Shown here: one piece after another, positions 30,443 through 39,486 of the stretch | Layout: the number at the start of each line of letters is the position of its first letter | Numbering within the stretch: the stretch's first letter is position 1 | Source: Streptacidiphilus jiangxiensis | Lineage (GTDB): Bacteria; Actinomycetota; Actinomycetes; Streptomycetales; Streptomycetaceae | Assembly (NCBI RefSeq): GCF_900109465.1 | Contig: NZ_FOAZ01000005.1 | Location: 18,473-82,472, forward strand | Reading direction: 5' to 3' | Length of the DNA: 64,000 bases | Notes under the pieces: model-generated | Seen by the model: the letters and a program-made list of their open reading frames with translations, nothing else | The model's database searches: none | What the model was told of the DNA's origin: nothing | Program-made: the position numbers and the translations under genes

Positions 30443-31361
30443 ACTCACCTTGACGGCCAAGGACTTCAAGTCCGACCAGGAGGTGCGCTGGTGCCCGGGG
30501 TGCGGTGACTACGCGATCCTCGCCGCGGTCCAGGGCTTCCTGCCGGAGCTCGGCATCGCCCGGGAGAACATCGTCTTCGTCTCCGGCATCGGCTGCTCCT
30601 CCCGCTTCCCGTACTACCTGAACACGTACGGGATGCACTCGATCCACGGCCGCGCCCCGGCCATCGCCACGGGCCTGGCGTCCTCGCGCCCGGACCTGTC
30701 GGTGTGGGTGATCACCGGCGACGGCGACGCGTTGTCCATCGGCGGCAACCACCTGATCCACGCGCTGCGCCGCAACGTGAACCTGAAGATCCTGCTCTTC
30801 AACAACCGGATCTACGGGCTCACCAAGGGCCAGTACTCGCCCACCAGCGAGCCCGGGAAGATCACCAAGTCCACCCCGATGGGGTCGCTGGACGAGCCGT
30901 TCCGGCCGCTCTCCCTCGCGCTGGGCGCGGAGGCGTCGTTCGTGGCCCGCACCATCGACTCCGATCGCAAGCACCTCACCTCGGTGCTGCGCGCGGCGGC
31001 CGAGCACCAGGGCACGGCGCTGGTGGAGATCTACCAGAACTGCAACATCTTCAACGACGGGGCGTTCGAGGTCCTCAAGGACCCGGAGACGCGGGACGCG
31101 GCCCTGCTGCGGCTGGAGCACGGGCAGCCGTACACCGTGGACGGCGTGGAACACCTCCACGACGTCACCGACCCGGACCCGACGCGGGCCTTCGCCCTCT
31201 CGCGGATGTCGGAGCCGACGCCGATCGGCGTGCTGCGCGCCGTGGCGCGGCCCACCTACGACAGCCAGCTGAACGCGCAGCTGGACCAGGCCGTCACCGA
31301 GCGTGGCGCGGGGGACCTGTCAACGCTCCTTAGCGGTTCCGATACGTGGATGGTTCGGTAG
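30432..31361 (+). CDS. korB: 2-oxoglutarate (2-oxoacid):ferredoxin oxidoreductase, beta subunit
   Basis: The 309-residue thiamine-diphosphate subunit. C21-x2-C24 (RWCPGCGDY) contributes to the Fe-S site, GDGDA at residues 96-100 with NNRIYGLTKGQ downstream is the ThDP/Mg motif, and SPTSEPG is typical of two-subunit KorAB. The start GTG 30432 lies inside the korA end, so translation is coupled. Aerobic actinobacteria use KorAB beside or instead of 2-oxoglutarate dehydrogenase. Confidence 0.93.
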   Translation: MATELTLTAKDFKSDQEVRWCPGCGDYAILAAVQGFLPELGIARENIVFVSGIGCSSRFPYYLNTYGMHSIHGRAPAIATGLASSRPDLSVWVITGDGDALSIGGNHLIHALRRNVNLKILLFNNRIYGLTKGQYSPTSEPGKITKSTPMGSLDEPFRPLSLALGAEASFVARTIDSDRKHLTSVLRAAAEHQGTALVEIYQNCNIFNDGAFEVLKDPETRDAALLRLEHGQPYTVDGVEHLHDVTDPDPTRAFALSRMSEPTPIGVLRAVARPTYDSQLNAQLDQAVTERGAGDLSTLLSGSDTWMVR

Positions 31362-31422
31362 GGTCACGGCGGCGTTAGGGAGCCGCTAAGATCCCTGCCG
31401 GCCTTAACAGAAGTCCGATTTG

Positions 31423-31472
31423 TCCGATCGGGCGGGAGTACGAATGTGGTGTCCACTCCCGCCCGGATCGGA
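31423..31472 (+). promoter_or_regulatory. Strong leader hairpin at the KimA-like gene start
   Basis: TCCGATCGGGCGGGAGT (31423-31439) pairs with 31455-31472 over 17 bp with a single bulged G, leaving a 15-nt loop. The 3' arm ends eight bases before ATG 31481, so any ribosome-binding purines lie inside the stem. It may be a terminator for korAB or a translational switch for the permease. TAAGAT at 31387-31392 is a candidate -10 for a short leader that would include it. Confidence 0.55.
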
Positions 31473-31480
31473 AATCCATC

Positions 31481-33535
31481 ATGGCCGGCACCATCAGCCC
31501 CTCCGGCGAGGTCGAGCTCCCGGAGAGTCTCGGCTACCGCGTGAAGAAACGTTTGCTCGGGAAGCCCCTCGTCACCGAGCAGCTCGGTCACGAGAAGCTC
31601 TCCAACTCAGTCGCCCTCGGCGTGCTGGCCTCGGACTGCATCTCGTCCATGGCCTACGGCTCCGAGCAGATGCTGGTCGTGCTGATCCCCGCGATCGGCA
31701 TCGCCGCCTTCACGGCGCTGATCCCGCTGACCTTCGTCATCCTGGGCCTGCTGATCCTGCTGACCTTCTCCTACCGGGAGGTCGTCTCCGTCTACACGCG
31801 CGCCGGCGGCTCCTACGTCGTCGCGCGGGAGAACTTCGGGCCGCGGGTGGCCCAGATCGCGGCCGTCGCGCTGCTGATCGACTACATCGTCACCGTGGCC
31901 GTCCAGGCGGCCGCCGGCACCGACGCGATCGTCTCCCTCGGGCAGTTCCTGTGGGGGAACAATTCCGTCATAACCTTCGTCGGCGACCACAAGCTCTGGC
32001 TGACCGTCGCCGTCGTGCTGCTGCTCTGCTACGGCAACCTGCGCGGCATCCGTGAGGCCGGCCGGGCCTTCGCCCTCCCCGCCTACCTGTTCATGGCCGG
32101 TATGGGCCTGCTCGTGGTGGTCGGCTTCATCCGCTTCCTCACCGGCGACCACACCCAGCTGGCCACCGACCAGGCCGGGATGTACGCGCTCGGTCACGGC
32201 TCCGGCTTCTTCTACGGCGCGAGCCTGCTGGTCATGCTGCGGGCCTTCGCCAACGGCGGCTCCTCGCTGACCGGCCTGGAGGCCATCTCCAACGGCGTCA
32301 GCGTCTTCCGCAACCCGCAGGGCAGGAACGCCCGCAAGACGATGGTCGTCATGTCCGCCGTCCTCGGCACCGGCGTCCTCGGTGTCTCGCTGCTGGCGCA
32401 CATCACCCACGCGATGCCGTTCACCAGCGGCACCCCGACCGTCGTCTCGCAGGAGGCCAGCTGGGCCTTCGGCAACAGCTGGATCGGCTACACGGCGCTG
32501 GTCTTCGTGCAGCTGGCCACCGCGCTGGTCCTTTACACCGGTGCCAACACCTCCTTCAACGGCTTCCCGTTCCTGGCCAGCTTCGTCGCGGAGGACTCCT
32601 TCCTGCCGCGTCAGCTGACCCGTCGCGGGCACCGGCTCGCCTTCTCCAGCGGCATCATCGTCCTCACGGTCGTCTCGCTGCTGCTGCTGATCGGCACCGA
32701 CGGCGACCTGACCCGCCTGGTCAGCCTCTATGCCATCGGCGTCTTCACCGGCTTCACCATGGCCGGCGCGGGCATGGTCAAGCACCACCTGGACACCCGC
32801 CAGGGCAAGTGGCAGCTCAAGGTCGCCATCAACGGCGCGGCCGCCGTCGCCTCGCTGCTGGTGGTCGGGATCTTCGCGGTCACCAAGTTCACCGAGGGCG
32901 CCTGGCTGGTCGTGGTGATCTTCCCGATCGGCGTCTGGTCGCTGATCAAGGTCAACAAGCGCTACCGCGAGGAGGCCGAGGCCCTGGCCATGGCCCCGGT
33001 CGACGCGACCAATCCCGTCCCGCGCCGCCAGGTGATGTACATCCTGGTCGACCGGGTCGACCTGGCCGTGCTGAAGGCCATCCGCTACGCCCGCTCGATG
33101 CGCCCCGCCGAGATCCGCGCCGTGCACTTCATGACGGACGACCGCGAGGCCGAGCGCCTGCGCCTGCAGTGGAGCAACGTCGAGGTCGGCGACCTGTCGC
33201 TGGAGATCGTCGAGTGCCCCGACCGCCGGATCAACCGTGCGCTGGTCGAGCTGATCGCCCGCACCGCGAAGCGGGAGAAGAGCCAGATCACGCTGCTGAT
33301 CCCGGAGCGCAACTACTCGCCGATCCTCGGCCGGCTGCTGCACCGCCGCACGCCCGACCAGATCGCGCGCGCCGTCGGCAAGCTGCCGAACGTGGTCACC
33401 ACCATCGTCCCGTTCGACGTGGTGAGCGCCCACGACGAGCTGGAGGACGCCACCGCGTCCGGGGTGAAGGTGGAGAAGCTGAACCACCTGGACCACACCA
33501 TCGAGGGTTCCGACCACGCGGACGAGGTGCACTGA
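31481..33535 (+). CDS. APC-family permease, KimA-like (probable potassium importer)
   Basis: A 684-residue transporter: about 12 membrane helices to residue 500, then a 180-residue cytoplasmic alpha/beta domain resembling UspA/KimA tails. It shares with Bacillus KimA the opening KKRLLGKPL, the helix-1 segment SDCISSMAYGSEQ, then YTRAGGSYVVARENFG, GTDAIVS, NLRGIREAG, FSSGII and the cytosolic IPERNYSP region. KimA takes up K+ and is inhibited by c-di-AMP through this kind of tail; both points are only inferred here. No canonical c-di-AMP riboswitch is visible at this gene; its leader instead holds the hairpin listed above. Confidence 0.8.
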   Translation: MAGTISPSGEVELPESLGYRVKKRLLGKPLVTEQLGHEKLSNSVALGVLASDCISSMAYGSEQMLVVLIPAIGIAAFTALIPLTFVILGLLILLTFSYREVVSVYTRAGGSYVVARENFGPRVAQIAAVALLIDYIVTVAVQAAAGTDAIVSLGQFLWGNNSVITFVGDHKLWLTVAVVLLLCYGNLRGIREAGRAFALPAYLFMAGMGLLVVVGFIRFLTGDHTQLATDQAGMYALGHGSGFFYGASLLVMLRAFANGGSSLTGLEAISNGVSVFRNPQGRNARKTMVVMSAVLGTGVLGVSLLAHITHAMPFTSGTPTVVSQEASWAFGNSWIGYTALVFVQLATALVLYTGANTSFNGFPFLASFVAEDSFLPRQLTRRGHRLAFSSGIIVLTVVSLLLLIGTDGDLTRLVSLYAIGVFTGFTMAGAGMVKHHLDTRQGKWQLKVAINGAAAVASLLVVGIFAVTKFTEGAWLVVVIFPIGVWSLIKVNKRYREEAEALAMAPVDATNPVPRRQVMYILVDRVDLAVLKAIRYARSMRPAEIRAVHFMTDDREAERLRLQWSNVEVGDLSLEIVECPDRRINRALVELIARTAKREKSQITLLIPERNYSPILGRLLHRRTPDQIARAVGKLPNVVTTIVPFDVVSAHDELEDATASGVKVEKLNHLDHTIEGSDHADEVH

Positions 33536-33549
33536 GCCGCGCGGATCAC

Positions 33550-33586
33550 GAGCGCCCCCACCCGGGCTTCCGGGGCGGGGGCGCTC
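33550..33586 (+). terminator. Terminator of the KimA-like gene
   Basis: GAGCGCCCCC (33550-33559) pairs perfectly with GGGGGCGCTC (33577-33586), 14 bp after the stop. Its 3' end lies next to the -10 box of rarD. Confidence 0.8.
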
Positions 33587-33603
33587 TCGTTTACCGTCTC
33601 GGG

Positions 33604-34581
33604 GTGAGAGGTCATGAGCAACGCAAGGGTTTGATGCTGGGCTTCGCCGCCTACGCGATGTGGGGATTCTTCCCGCTGTACTGGCCGCTGCTGAAGCCGG
33701 CCGGCGCCTGGGAGATCCTGGCGAACCGGATGGCCTGGTCGGCCGTGGCGGCGCTGGTGCTGCTGGCCGTCCAACGGATGCGCAACCCCGAGGCGCTCGC
33801 CTGGATCCGCCCGCTGCTGCGGCAGCCGAAGCGCCTGGCGCTGATTGGGCTCGCCGCGACGGTGGTCAGCGTCAACTGGGGCATGTACATCTGGGGAGTC
33901 AACAGCGGCCACGTGGTCGAGACCTCGCTCGGCTACTTCATCAACCCGCTCGTCACCATCACCTTCGGCGTGCTGATCCTGCGGGAGCGCCTGCGGCCCG
34001 CGCAGTGGGCCGCGGTCGTGACCGGCGCCGTCTCGGTGGCCGTGCTGACGCTCGGCTACGGGCGGCTGCCCTGGATCGCGCTGACGCTGGCGTTCTCCTT
34101 CGCCACGTACGGGCTGCTGAAGAAGACGGTCGCCCTCGGCGGCCTGGAGGGCTTCGCGGTGGAGACCGCGTTCCTCTTCCTGCCGGCCGTGGGCTACCTG
34201 GGCTGGCTCCAGGCGAGCGGCCGGTCCACGTTCCTCGGCCACGGCCCCGGCCACGCGACGCTGCTGGCCCTGTGCGGGCTGGTGACGGCCGTCCCGCTGG
34301 TCGCCTTCGGCGCTGCCGCGGTGCGGGTGCCGCTGACCACGATGGGTCTGCTGCAGTACCTGGCGCCGGTCTTCCAGTTCCTGCTCGGCATCGCCGTCTT
34401 CCACGAGCACATGCCGCCGGAGCGCTGGGTGGGCTTCGGCCTGGTCTGGGTGGCGCTGCTGGTCCTGACGGTGGACGGCGTGCGGGCGGCACGGCGGCGA
34501 ACTGACGATCCGTCGACCCGGCGGGCGCGACCTCTTGACACCAGTACGGCCGGGGGATGTGATATGCGCGATCCTGTTTGA
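33604..34581 (+). CDS. rarD: EamA/RarD-family transporter
   Basis: A 325-residue protein with about ten membrane helices. The N-terminal GFAAYAMWGFFPLYWPLLKPAGAWEILANRM, the middle NWGMYIWGVNSGHVVETSLGYFINPLV and the PLTTMGLLQYLAPVFQFLLG segment are diagnostic for RarD (chloramphenicol-sensitivity) proteins, probable metabolite exporters of unknown substrate. The start GTG 33604 lies six bases after TACCGT (33592-33597) and has no ribosome-binding site, so it is likely leaderless. The last 30 residues run over the deoR promoter. Confidence 0.85.
   Translation: MRGHEQRKGLMLGFAAYAMWGFFPLYWPLLKPAGAWEILANRMAWSAVAALVLLAVQRMRNPEALAWIRPLLRQPKRLALIGLAATVVSVNWGMYIWGVNSGHVVETSLGYFINPLVTITFGVLILRERLRPAQWAAVVTGAVSVAVLTLGYGRLPWIALTLAFSFATYGLLKKTVALGGLEGFAVETAFLFLPAVGYLGWLQASGRSTFLGHGPGHATLLALCGLVTAVPLVAFGAAAVRVPLTTMGLLQYLAPVFQFLLGIAVFHEHMPPERWVGFGLVWVALLVLTVDGVRAARRRTDDPSTRRARPLDTSTAGGCDMRDPV
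34535..34565 (+). promoter_or_regulatory. Sigma-70-type promoter of the DeoR gene
   Basis: A consensus -35 TTGACA at 34535-34540 is followed 17 bp later by TGTGAT (34558-34563) or 19 bp later by TGATAT. It lies inside the rarD 3' end and would start a leader of about 45 nt before ATG 34618. Confidence 0.5.
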
Positions 34582-34617
34582 TTGCGTTCAGGGGCGTCCG
34601 ACTCTGTGAGGAGCGAC

Positions 34618-35400
34618 ATGCTGGCGAAGCGGCGCCAGTCCGTGATCCTCGCCGAGATCCGCCGGAACGGTGGGGTCCGGGTGGGGGAGCTGTCGGCACG
34701 CTTCGGCGTCTCCGACATGACGATCCGCCGCGACCTCGCCGAGCTGGCCCGACAGGGCCTGGCCCTGAAGGTGCACGGCGGCGCGCTGCACGCCGACGGG
34801 ACGGGCGGGGTCGAGCCCGGCTTCGACGCCAAGACCGAGTGGGAGCCGGTCGCCAAGGACGAGATCGCGCAGGTCGCCGCGCGGCTGGTGCGTCCCGGCA
34901 CCGCGATCGCCCTCTCGGCGGGCACCACGACCCGGGCCTTCGCCCGCCACCTGCTACGGGTGGAGCGGCTCACCGTCGTCACCAACTCCGTGCGCGTCTC
35001 GGAGGTCTTCGCCGAGGCCCGGCGACCCGGCCGACCGGGCCCCACCGTCGTCCTGACCGGCGGCGTGCGCACGCCCAGCGACGCGCTGGTCGGCCCGATG
35101 GCGGCGCTGGCGCTGCACGACCTCCACGTCGACCAGCTCTTCCTCGGTTGCCACGGCGTCGACCCGGAGGCCGGCCTCACCACGCCCAACCTCGCCGAGG
35201 CGGAGACCAACCGCGCGCTGATCGCCTGCGCGGGCCGGGTCGTGGTCCTGGCGGACCACAGCAAGTGGGGCGTGGTGAGCCTGTCCTCGTACGCGCCGCT
35301 GACGGCGGTGGACATCCTGGTGACGGACGCGGCGCTGCCCGCGGACGCCCGCGAGCAGGCGCGGTCGCTCGTCGGCCGGGTGCTGGTCGCGGACCGCTGA
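34618..35400 (+). CDS. DeoR-family transcriptional regulator
   Basis: A 260-residue sugar-metabolism-type repressor. The N-terminal winged helix has RRQSVILAEIRRNGGVRVGELSARFGVSDMTIRRDLAELARQG-type DeoR sequence (residues 4-45). The C-terminal sugar-phosphate sensor has the AGTTT loop (SAGTTTRAF), TNSV and the ADHSKWG motif. ATG 34618 follows GAGGAG. It converges on the orphan sugar-binding lipoprotein gene with 24 bp between stops, which hints at a shared substrate, though DeoR targets usually lie downstream on the same strand. Confidence 0.9.
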   Translation: MLAKRRQSVILAEIRRNGGVRVGELSARFGVSDMTIRRDLAELARQGLALKVHGGALHADGTGGVEPGFDAKTEWEPVAKDEIAQVAARLVRPGTAIALSAGTTTRAFARHLLRVERLTVVTNSVRVSEVFAEARRPGRPGPTVVLTGGVRTPSDALVGPMAALALHDLHVDQLFLGCHGVDPEAGLTTPNLAEAETNRALIACAGRVVVLADHSKWGVVSLSSYAPLTAVDILVTDAALPADAREQARSLVGRVLVADR

Positions 35401-35424
35401 GAGCCGGTGCCCGCCGGACAGACC

Positions 35425-36735
35425 CTAGGCCGCGTACTGCTTGGCGGCGGCCTGGAGGGCCGTCTGGAGGCGGACCGGGTCGCGGTTGGCGGCGAAGGAG
35501 AGCAGCGCGCTGTCGATCGCGCTGTTCCAGGCCGCCCGGGCCACCACGCCGTGGGTCAGCGAGCCCACGATCTGGGTGCCGGTCCACTGCTGCATGGACC
35601 AGTTCGAGTACTCGTCGAACAGCCCCCGCTCCGTCGAGCCGATGACCGAGCGCGGCGGGATCGCCCCCTTGACGGCGGTGAAGGAGTCCTGGCCTGCCTG
35701 GCTGCCGCACTCGACGAGCCAGGCGATCGCCGCGTCGCGGTCCTTGGCCCCCTTGGGGAGGGTGAAGCAGTCGGAGGCGAAGACGAAGGTGCCGTCGGTG
35801 CCCGGGGCCGGGGCCCAGTCGTAGTCGCGGTGGGGGAGCAGGCCTGCCAGGGTGAAGCTGGCCTCGGTCCAGTCGCCCATGATCTGGTAGGCGGCCTCGC
35901 CGCTGCCGACCATCGCGCTGGCCTTGTCCCAGGAGACCTCGGCGGTCGGGTTCACCGCCAGGGCGAGGATCTGGCGCAGCGCGGCCAGCGCGGTGCTGAC
36001 CTGCTGGGTGCCCCAGTCGCCACCGGCCTTCCACAGCGCGGGCCAGCCGGCCGGGCCGACCTCGGCCACCAGCAGGCATTCCATCAGGTGCTTGACCTGC
36101 CAGATCTCGGCGGCCGTCGCGGAGATGGCGAGCGGGTTCTTGCCGGTCGCCGCGACCCGGTGCAGGGCGGTGACGAAGTCGGGCACGTTGTCGGGGGCGA
36201 CGGGGGCCTTGGCGTGGTCGCAGACCCGCTTGTTGGCCCAGATCACGTTGATGTGGTGGATGTCGAGCGGCACCGACCAGTGCTTGCCGGCGCGCTGGGT
36301 CAGCTGCAGCAGCGTGGAGTTGAGTGCCCGGTCCCAGCCCTGTTGCTGGTAGAGGAAGCCGAGGTCCTCCAGTTGGCCGGCGTCGACGTAGTCGTCCAGC
36401 ATCGCGCCGGCCTGGCCCTGGAAGGTGTCCGGCGGGTCGCCCGCCTTGAGCCGGCGGGCCAGCTCGGCCTTGGCGTTGGTGCCGGCGCCGCCGGCCACCG
36501 CGCGGTTGACGAAGTCGATGTGCGGGTTGTGCACGTGGAACTCACTGACCAGGGAGTTCAGCGCCGCCTTCTCCCCACCCTCGGTCCACCAGGAGAAGAC
36601 CTCCAGGGAGCTCGGACTGCCGGAAGGTCCGGTGACGTTGGTGCCGCTGCTCGCGCAGCCGCTCAGCAGCGCCGTTCCCGTGCCGATGCCCAACGTTGCG
36701 GCGGTGGCGAGGAAGGCGCGGCGGCTGATGCTCAT
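35425..36735 (-). CDS. ABC sugar-type solute-binding lipoprotein
   Basis: A 436-residue extracellular solute-binding protein, family 1. The signal MSISRRAFLATAATLG has a twin-Arg pair and ends in the lipobox LLSGC with lipid-anchored C27. The mature part starts with a Ser/Gly linker, then LEVFSWWTEGGEKAALNSLVSEFH, typical of sugar-binding proteins. No permease or ATPase genes are adjacent, so it must work with components encoded elsewhere or as a sensor. The start is ATG 36735; a longer frame upstream lacks a signal peptide. The ribosome-binding site is weak. Confidence 0.88.
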   Translation of the reverse strand: MSISRRAFLATAATLGIGTGTALLSGCASSGTNVTGPSGSPSSLEVFSWWTEGGEKAALNSLVSEFHVHNPHIDFVNRAVAGGAGTNAKAELARRLKAGDPPDTFQGQAGAMLDDYVDAGQLEDLGFLYQQQGWDRALNSTLLQLTQRAGKHWSVPLDIHHINVIWANKRVCDHAKAPVAPDNVPDFVTALHRVAATGKNPLAISATAAEIWQVKHLMECLLVAEVGPAGWPALWKAGGDWGTQQVSTALAALRQILALAVNPTAEVSWDKASAMVGSGEAAYQIMGDWTEASFTLAGLLPHRDYDWAPAPGTDGTFVFASDCFTLPKGAKDRDAAIAWLVECGSQAGQDSFTAVKGAIPPRSVIGSTERGLFDEYSNWSMQQWTGTQIVGSLTHGVVARAAWNSAIDSALLSFAANRDPVRLQTALQAAAKQYAA

Positions 36736-36867
36736 ACGTGACGCTTTCTGGGTCGGACCGGCGGCGCCCCCGCACTGGGCGCGTGATGGATGGTCCATGG
36801 CATCCGTATGAACAGTGGTGCGTCAAGGTGCCTTTCAGCAGGTGAGACGGTGTGGAGCAGGTAAATT

Positions 36868-36908
36868 GACACCCCGTCGAGTGGTGTGGACCACTGCGGC
36901 GGGGTGTC
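36868..36908 (-). terminator. Branched hairpin, terminator of the sphingomyelinase-like gene
   Basis: The outer stem GACACCCCG (36868-36876) with CGGGGTGTC (36900-36908) encloses a perfect AGTGGT/ACCACT stem. It lies 25 bp past the sphingomyelinase-like stop on the minus strand. Confidence 0.7.
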
Positions 36909-36932
36909 GTGGGATGCGTGGGTGCGGCGCCG

Positions 36933-37958
36933 CTACGGCAGCTGGAAGGTGGCCTGGACCGGGTAGTGGTCGCTCGGGGACTGGGTGTCGAGCTGGCCCG
37001 CGGTCCAACCGGCCTGCGGGTCGAAGTCGGTGACGACGGAGGGCAGCGCGAGCGGGGTCGGGCGGCCCGGGGCGTTCAGGTAGCCGACGTAGTCGAGGCT
37101 GTCCTGGTAGTTCGTCGGGAAGGACTCGACGCCACCCATGTACTGGCACCAGGCCGAGACCGGGCAGTCCATGGTGGTCAGCTGGCTCGGGTCGGTGGCG
37201 GGGGTGCCGAGCACGCCGCCGACGGCGTTCTGGGCGTTGGCGTAGTCCCCGCGCGAGGCGCCGTGGAAGTACTCGACGTTCAGGTCGCCGCCGATGAGGA
37301 CCGGGGCGGAGGAGCCGACGATGCCGTTGACCCAGCCCTGGATCTCGCCGAGCTGGGCGAGGCGGGTGGACTGGGTGGTGTCCGTGGAGGTGCCGGACTG
37401 GTCGGCCTGCAGGTGGGTGCCGACGACCCAGGTGTTCACGCCGTTCTTGTCGATCTCGGCGAGCGCGGCGCCCTTGTTGGCGTTGTAGTCCCAGGTGCCG
37501 GAGGTCGAGTTGGAGAAGACGTGCGCGTACTGGGCCTTGATCGGGTACTTCGAGAAGATCATGGTGCCGCCGTTGATGACGAACCACGAGTTCGAGCAGT
37601 CGCCGCTGATGCCGTTCCAGCCGCCGCCGGAGCACACCTGGCCGACGACCGGGGTGTGGTACGGGTACTGGGCGGCCAACGCGCTCTCGATGGAGCTGGT
37701 GGAGCTGTGGTTGAACAGCTCGTCGAGGACCACGACGTCGGCGTTGTGCTGCTGGATGATCTGCTCGACGACCGGGGTGCGGCCGGCGGCGTTCTCGTTC
37801 TCGGTGCTGTCGACGATGGAGGTGCCGAGGTCGACGTTCCAGGCGAAGACGGAGAGGGAGTTGCCGGTCGCCGCATGAGCGGCGGGGGCCGCGGTCACGC
37901 CGGTGAGGACGGCGGAGGCGACGGCGACGGTGGCGGCGAGCAGAGCGCGCTTGCGCAC
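36933..37958 (-). CDS. Secreted sphingomyelinase C-like phosphodiesterase
   Basis: A 341-residue secreted protein of the DNase I/endonuclease-exonuclease-phosphatase fold. The signal peptide is about residues 1-30 ([18 protein letters not shown] ... AHA). Key segments follow bacterial neutral sphingomyelinases: VVVLDELFN with the metal Glu, YPYHTPVVG, the GGWNGISG loop, GGTMIFSKYPI, VGTHLQAD, GGDLNV and C-terminal SDHYPV with the catalytic His. It should cleave a phospholipid head group; nuclease activity is the alternative. GTG 37958 has GAGGAG seven bases upstream. Confidence 0.82.
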   Translation of the reverse strand: MRKRALLAATVAVASAVLTGVTAAPAAHAATGNSLSVFAWNVDLGTSIVDSTENENAAGRTPVVEQIIQQHNADVVVLDELFNHSSTSSIESALAAQYPYHTPVVGQVCSGGGWNGISGDCSNSWFVINGGTMIFSKYPIKAQYAHVFSNSTSGTWDYNANKGAALAEIDKNGVNTWVVGTHLQADQSGTSTDTTQSTRLAQLGEIQGWVNGIVGSSAPVLIGGDLNVEYFHGASRGDYANAQNAVGGVLGTPATDPSQLTTMDCPVSAWCQYMGGVESFPTNYQDSLDYVGYLNAPGRPTPLALPSVVTDFDPQAGWTAGQLDTQSPSDHYPVQATFQLP

Positions 37959-38060
37959 GGGGAGCTCCTCGGAGGGTGCGAGCGGTGCGGGCCAGTGCAT
38001 GACAGAGCTGCACGCTAGCTACCGAGGGGTAAGACTGGAAGAACGACGCATGAGCAGATG

Positions 38061-38094
38061 TGATCGGCCGACCGAAGACTCGGTCGGCCGATCA
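38061..38094 (-). terminator. Terminator after the LolA-like gene
   Basis: A perfect 15-bp stem TGATCGGCCGACCGA (38061-38075) and TCGGTCGGCCGATCA (38080-38094) with an AGAC loop. It lies 71 bp past the LolA-like stop and upstream of the sphingomyelinase-like gene. Confidence 0.8.
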
Positions 38095-38165
38095 CTTGTC
38101 CACACTAGTTCTTGACGCTGCGCCTGACTTGTTCGGACAGGTCGGGGGCAGGCCGGGCGGGTCCG

Positions 38166-39353
38166 CTACTTGGCGAGGCTCTCCAGGTAGGCGGGGGTGA
38201 CCGCGCCTGCGTAGACGGTGCCGTTGTCCGTGACGAGGACGTTCACCACCTTGGTGGTGAACAGCGTGCCGCCGGGCACCGAGTGGCCGACCTCCTTCAG
38301 GGCGCCCAGCGCACCCAGCGGGTTGCCACCCTTGGCGCCCTTGCCCGCCGCGGCGGGGCTCAGCTTGTACACGGTGGTCCAGCCGGAGCCGAGCACCTGG
38401 ACGTCGCCCGGGTTCGGGTGCTGCCCGGCCTGCCCGGTGCCCGTCCGCGGAACGCTGGGCTTGTCCGGCACGCCGTGCGCGGCCTGCTGGGCCGACTTGG
38501 TGGTCAGCTTGGCGCCCTGCGGCAGCGTGAAGTCGAAGCTGTTCGCCGCCGGCGCCGCGTAGCTGATGTTCGTGAACTGGATGTCGGCGATCGGGCTGCT
38601 GCCGTCCGACGGGTCCACCTGGAGGCCGAGCGGCATGTCCGTCTTCGCGTCGATCGACAGCCGGACGTCCCCGATCGTCGAGCCGTTGCCCTTGGGGGAG
38701 ACCACCAGGACGTAGACCTGGCGCCCGGCGACCATGGAGTCGCCGTCGACCCGGACCGAGCTGAACGGCGCGATCTGCTGCAGCATCCGCGCCGCCTCGG
38801 CCGGAGTGGTCATCGCCGGGGCGCTCGGCTGGGTCCTCGCCTCGTCCGGCTGGATGCCGGTGAACTGGACCGCCTGGTTGGTCTGGCTGTCGTACGTCCA
38901 CGCCTCGGTGCCGTTGTGGACGAAGCGGACCGTGCGGCCGGTGTCCGAGGAGCTGAAGGACTGCCGGTTCGGGCCGTCCACCGAGACGTCGAAGCTGTGC
39001 GTGCCGGACAGCAGCGACATCAACTGCTGCTGGGCCTGCTGCGCCTGCGGGTCGGCGGCACCCTTGCTGCCGCCCTTGCCGTCGGCCGAGGCGAGCGCCG
39101 AGGGCAGCTGGGAGACCAGCTGCGAGGGCACGCCCAGGTCGACCGTGGACTGCACGGTGCCCGTGAAGGTCTGCTGGTGGTCGGCGAGGGCCCGGGCCAG
39201 CAGGCTCTGGGGCGTCACCCCGGGCAGCGAGGGCCCCGCCGCGAGCGCCGTGCCCGCCGCCACCGAGCCGGCGACGGCCGCCACCGCCGCCGACACCAGC
39301 AGCAGCCGCTTGCGGCTCGCCCGGGCAGCGGTCCGATCGGGGTTGGTCGACAT
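38166..39353 (-). CDS. Exported LolA/RseB-like protein
   Basis: A 395-residue protein with an N-terminal membrane anchor or signal at residues 15-40 ([21 protein letters not shown]). The following region resembles LolA/RseB-type half-barrels that bind lipid or lipoprotein tails: [13 protein letters not shown], then [19 protein letters not shown] and [10 protein letters not shown]. Lengthy Ala/Gln and Gly/Lys insertions separate the strands. In actinobacteria this class is often called LolA or sigma-regulatory MucB/RseB-like, role unproven. ATG 39353 is supported by GGAGGG upstream. It diverges from fbiC. Confidence 0.7.
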   Translation of the reverse strand: MSTNPDRTAARASRKRLLLVSAAVAAVAGSVAAGTALAAGPSLPGVTPQSLLARALADHQQTFTGTVQSTVDLGVPSQLVSQLPSALASADGKGGSKGAADPQAQQAQQQLMSLLSGTHSFDVSVDGPNRQSFSSSDTGRTVRFVHNGTEAWTYDSQTNQAVQFTGIQPDEARTQPSAPAMTTPAEAARMLQQIAPFSSVRVDGDSMVAGRQVYVLVVSPKGNGSTIGDVRLSIDAKTDMPLGLQVDPSDGSSPIADIQFTNISYAAPAANSFDFTLPQGAKLTTKSAQQAAHGVPDKPSVPRTGTGQAGQHPNPGDVQVLGSGWTTVYKLSPAAAGKGAKGGNPLGALGALKEVGHSVPGGTLFTTKVVNVLVTDNGTVYAGAVTPAYLESLAK

Positions 39354-39465
39354 TGTTCGTCCCTCCGTTGTCCTGCTCTCTCCCACGGTGTCATTCAACG
39401 CCTCACGCCCCTGCTAGGGCATCGGCCCACGGGCGCAATCGGGCTTCCACCCGTCGGACTACGCG

Positions 39466-39486
39466 ACCCTGAGACGATCTCAGGGT
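39466..39486. promoter_or_regulatory. Perfect inverted repeat upstream of fbiC
   Basis: The arms ACCCTGAGA (39466-39474) and TCTCAGGGT (39478-39486) flank CGA. The repeat ends 28 bp before the fbiC -10 (TATGGT, 39515-39520), just upstream of where a -35 would be, and lies between the divergent LolA-like gene and fbiC. An operator is likelier than a terminator because no gene reads into it. Confidence 0.5.
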
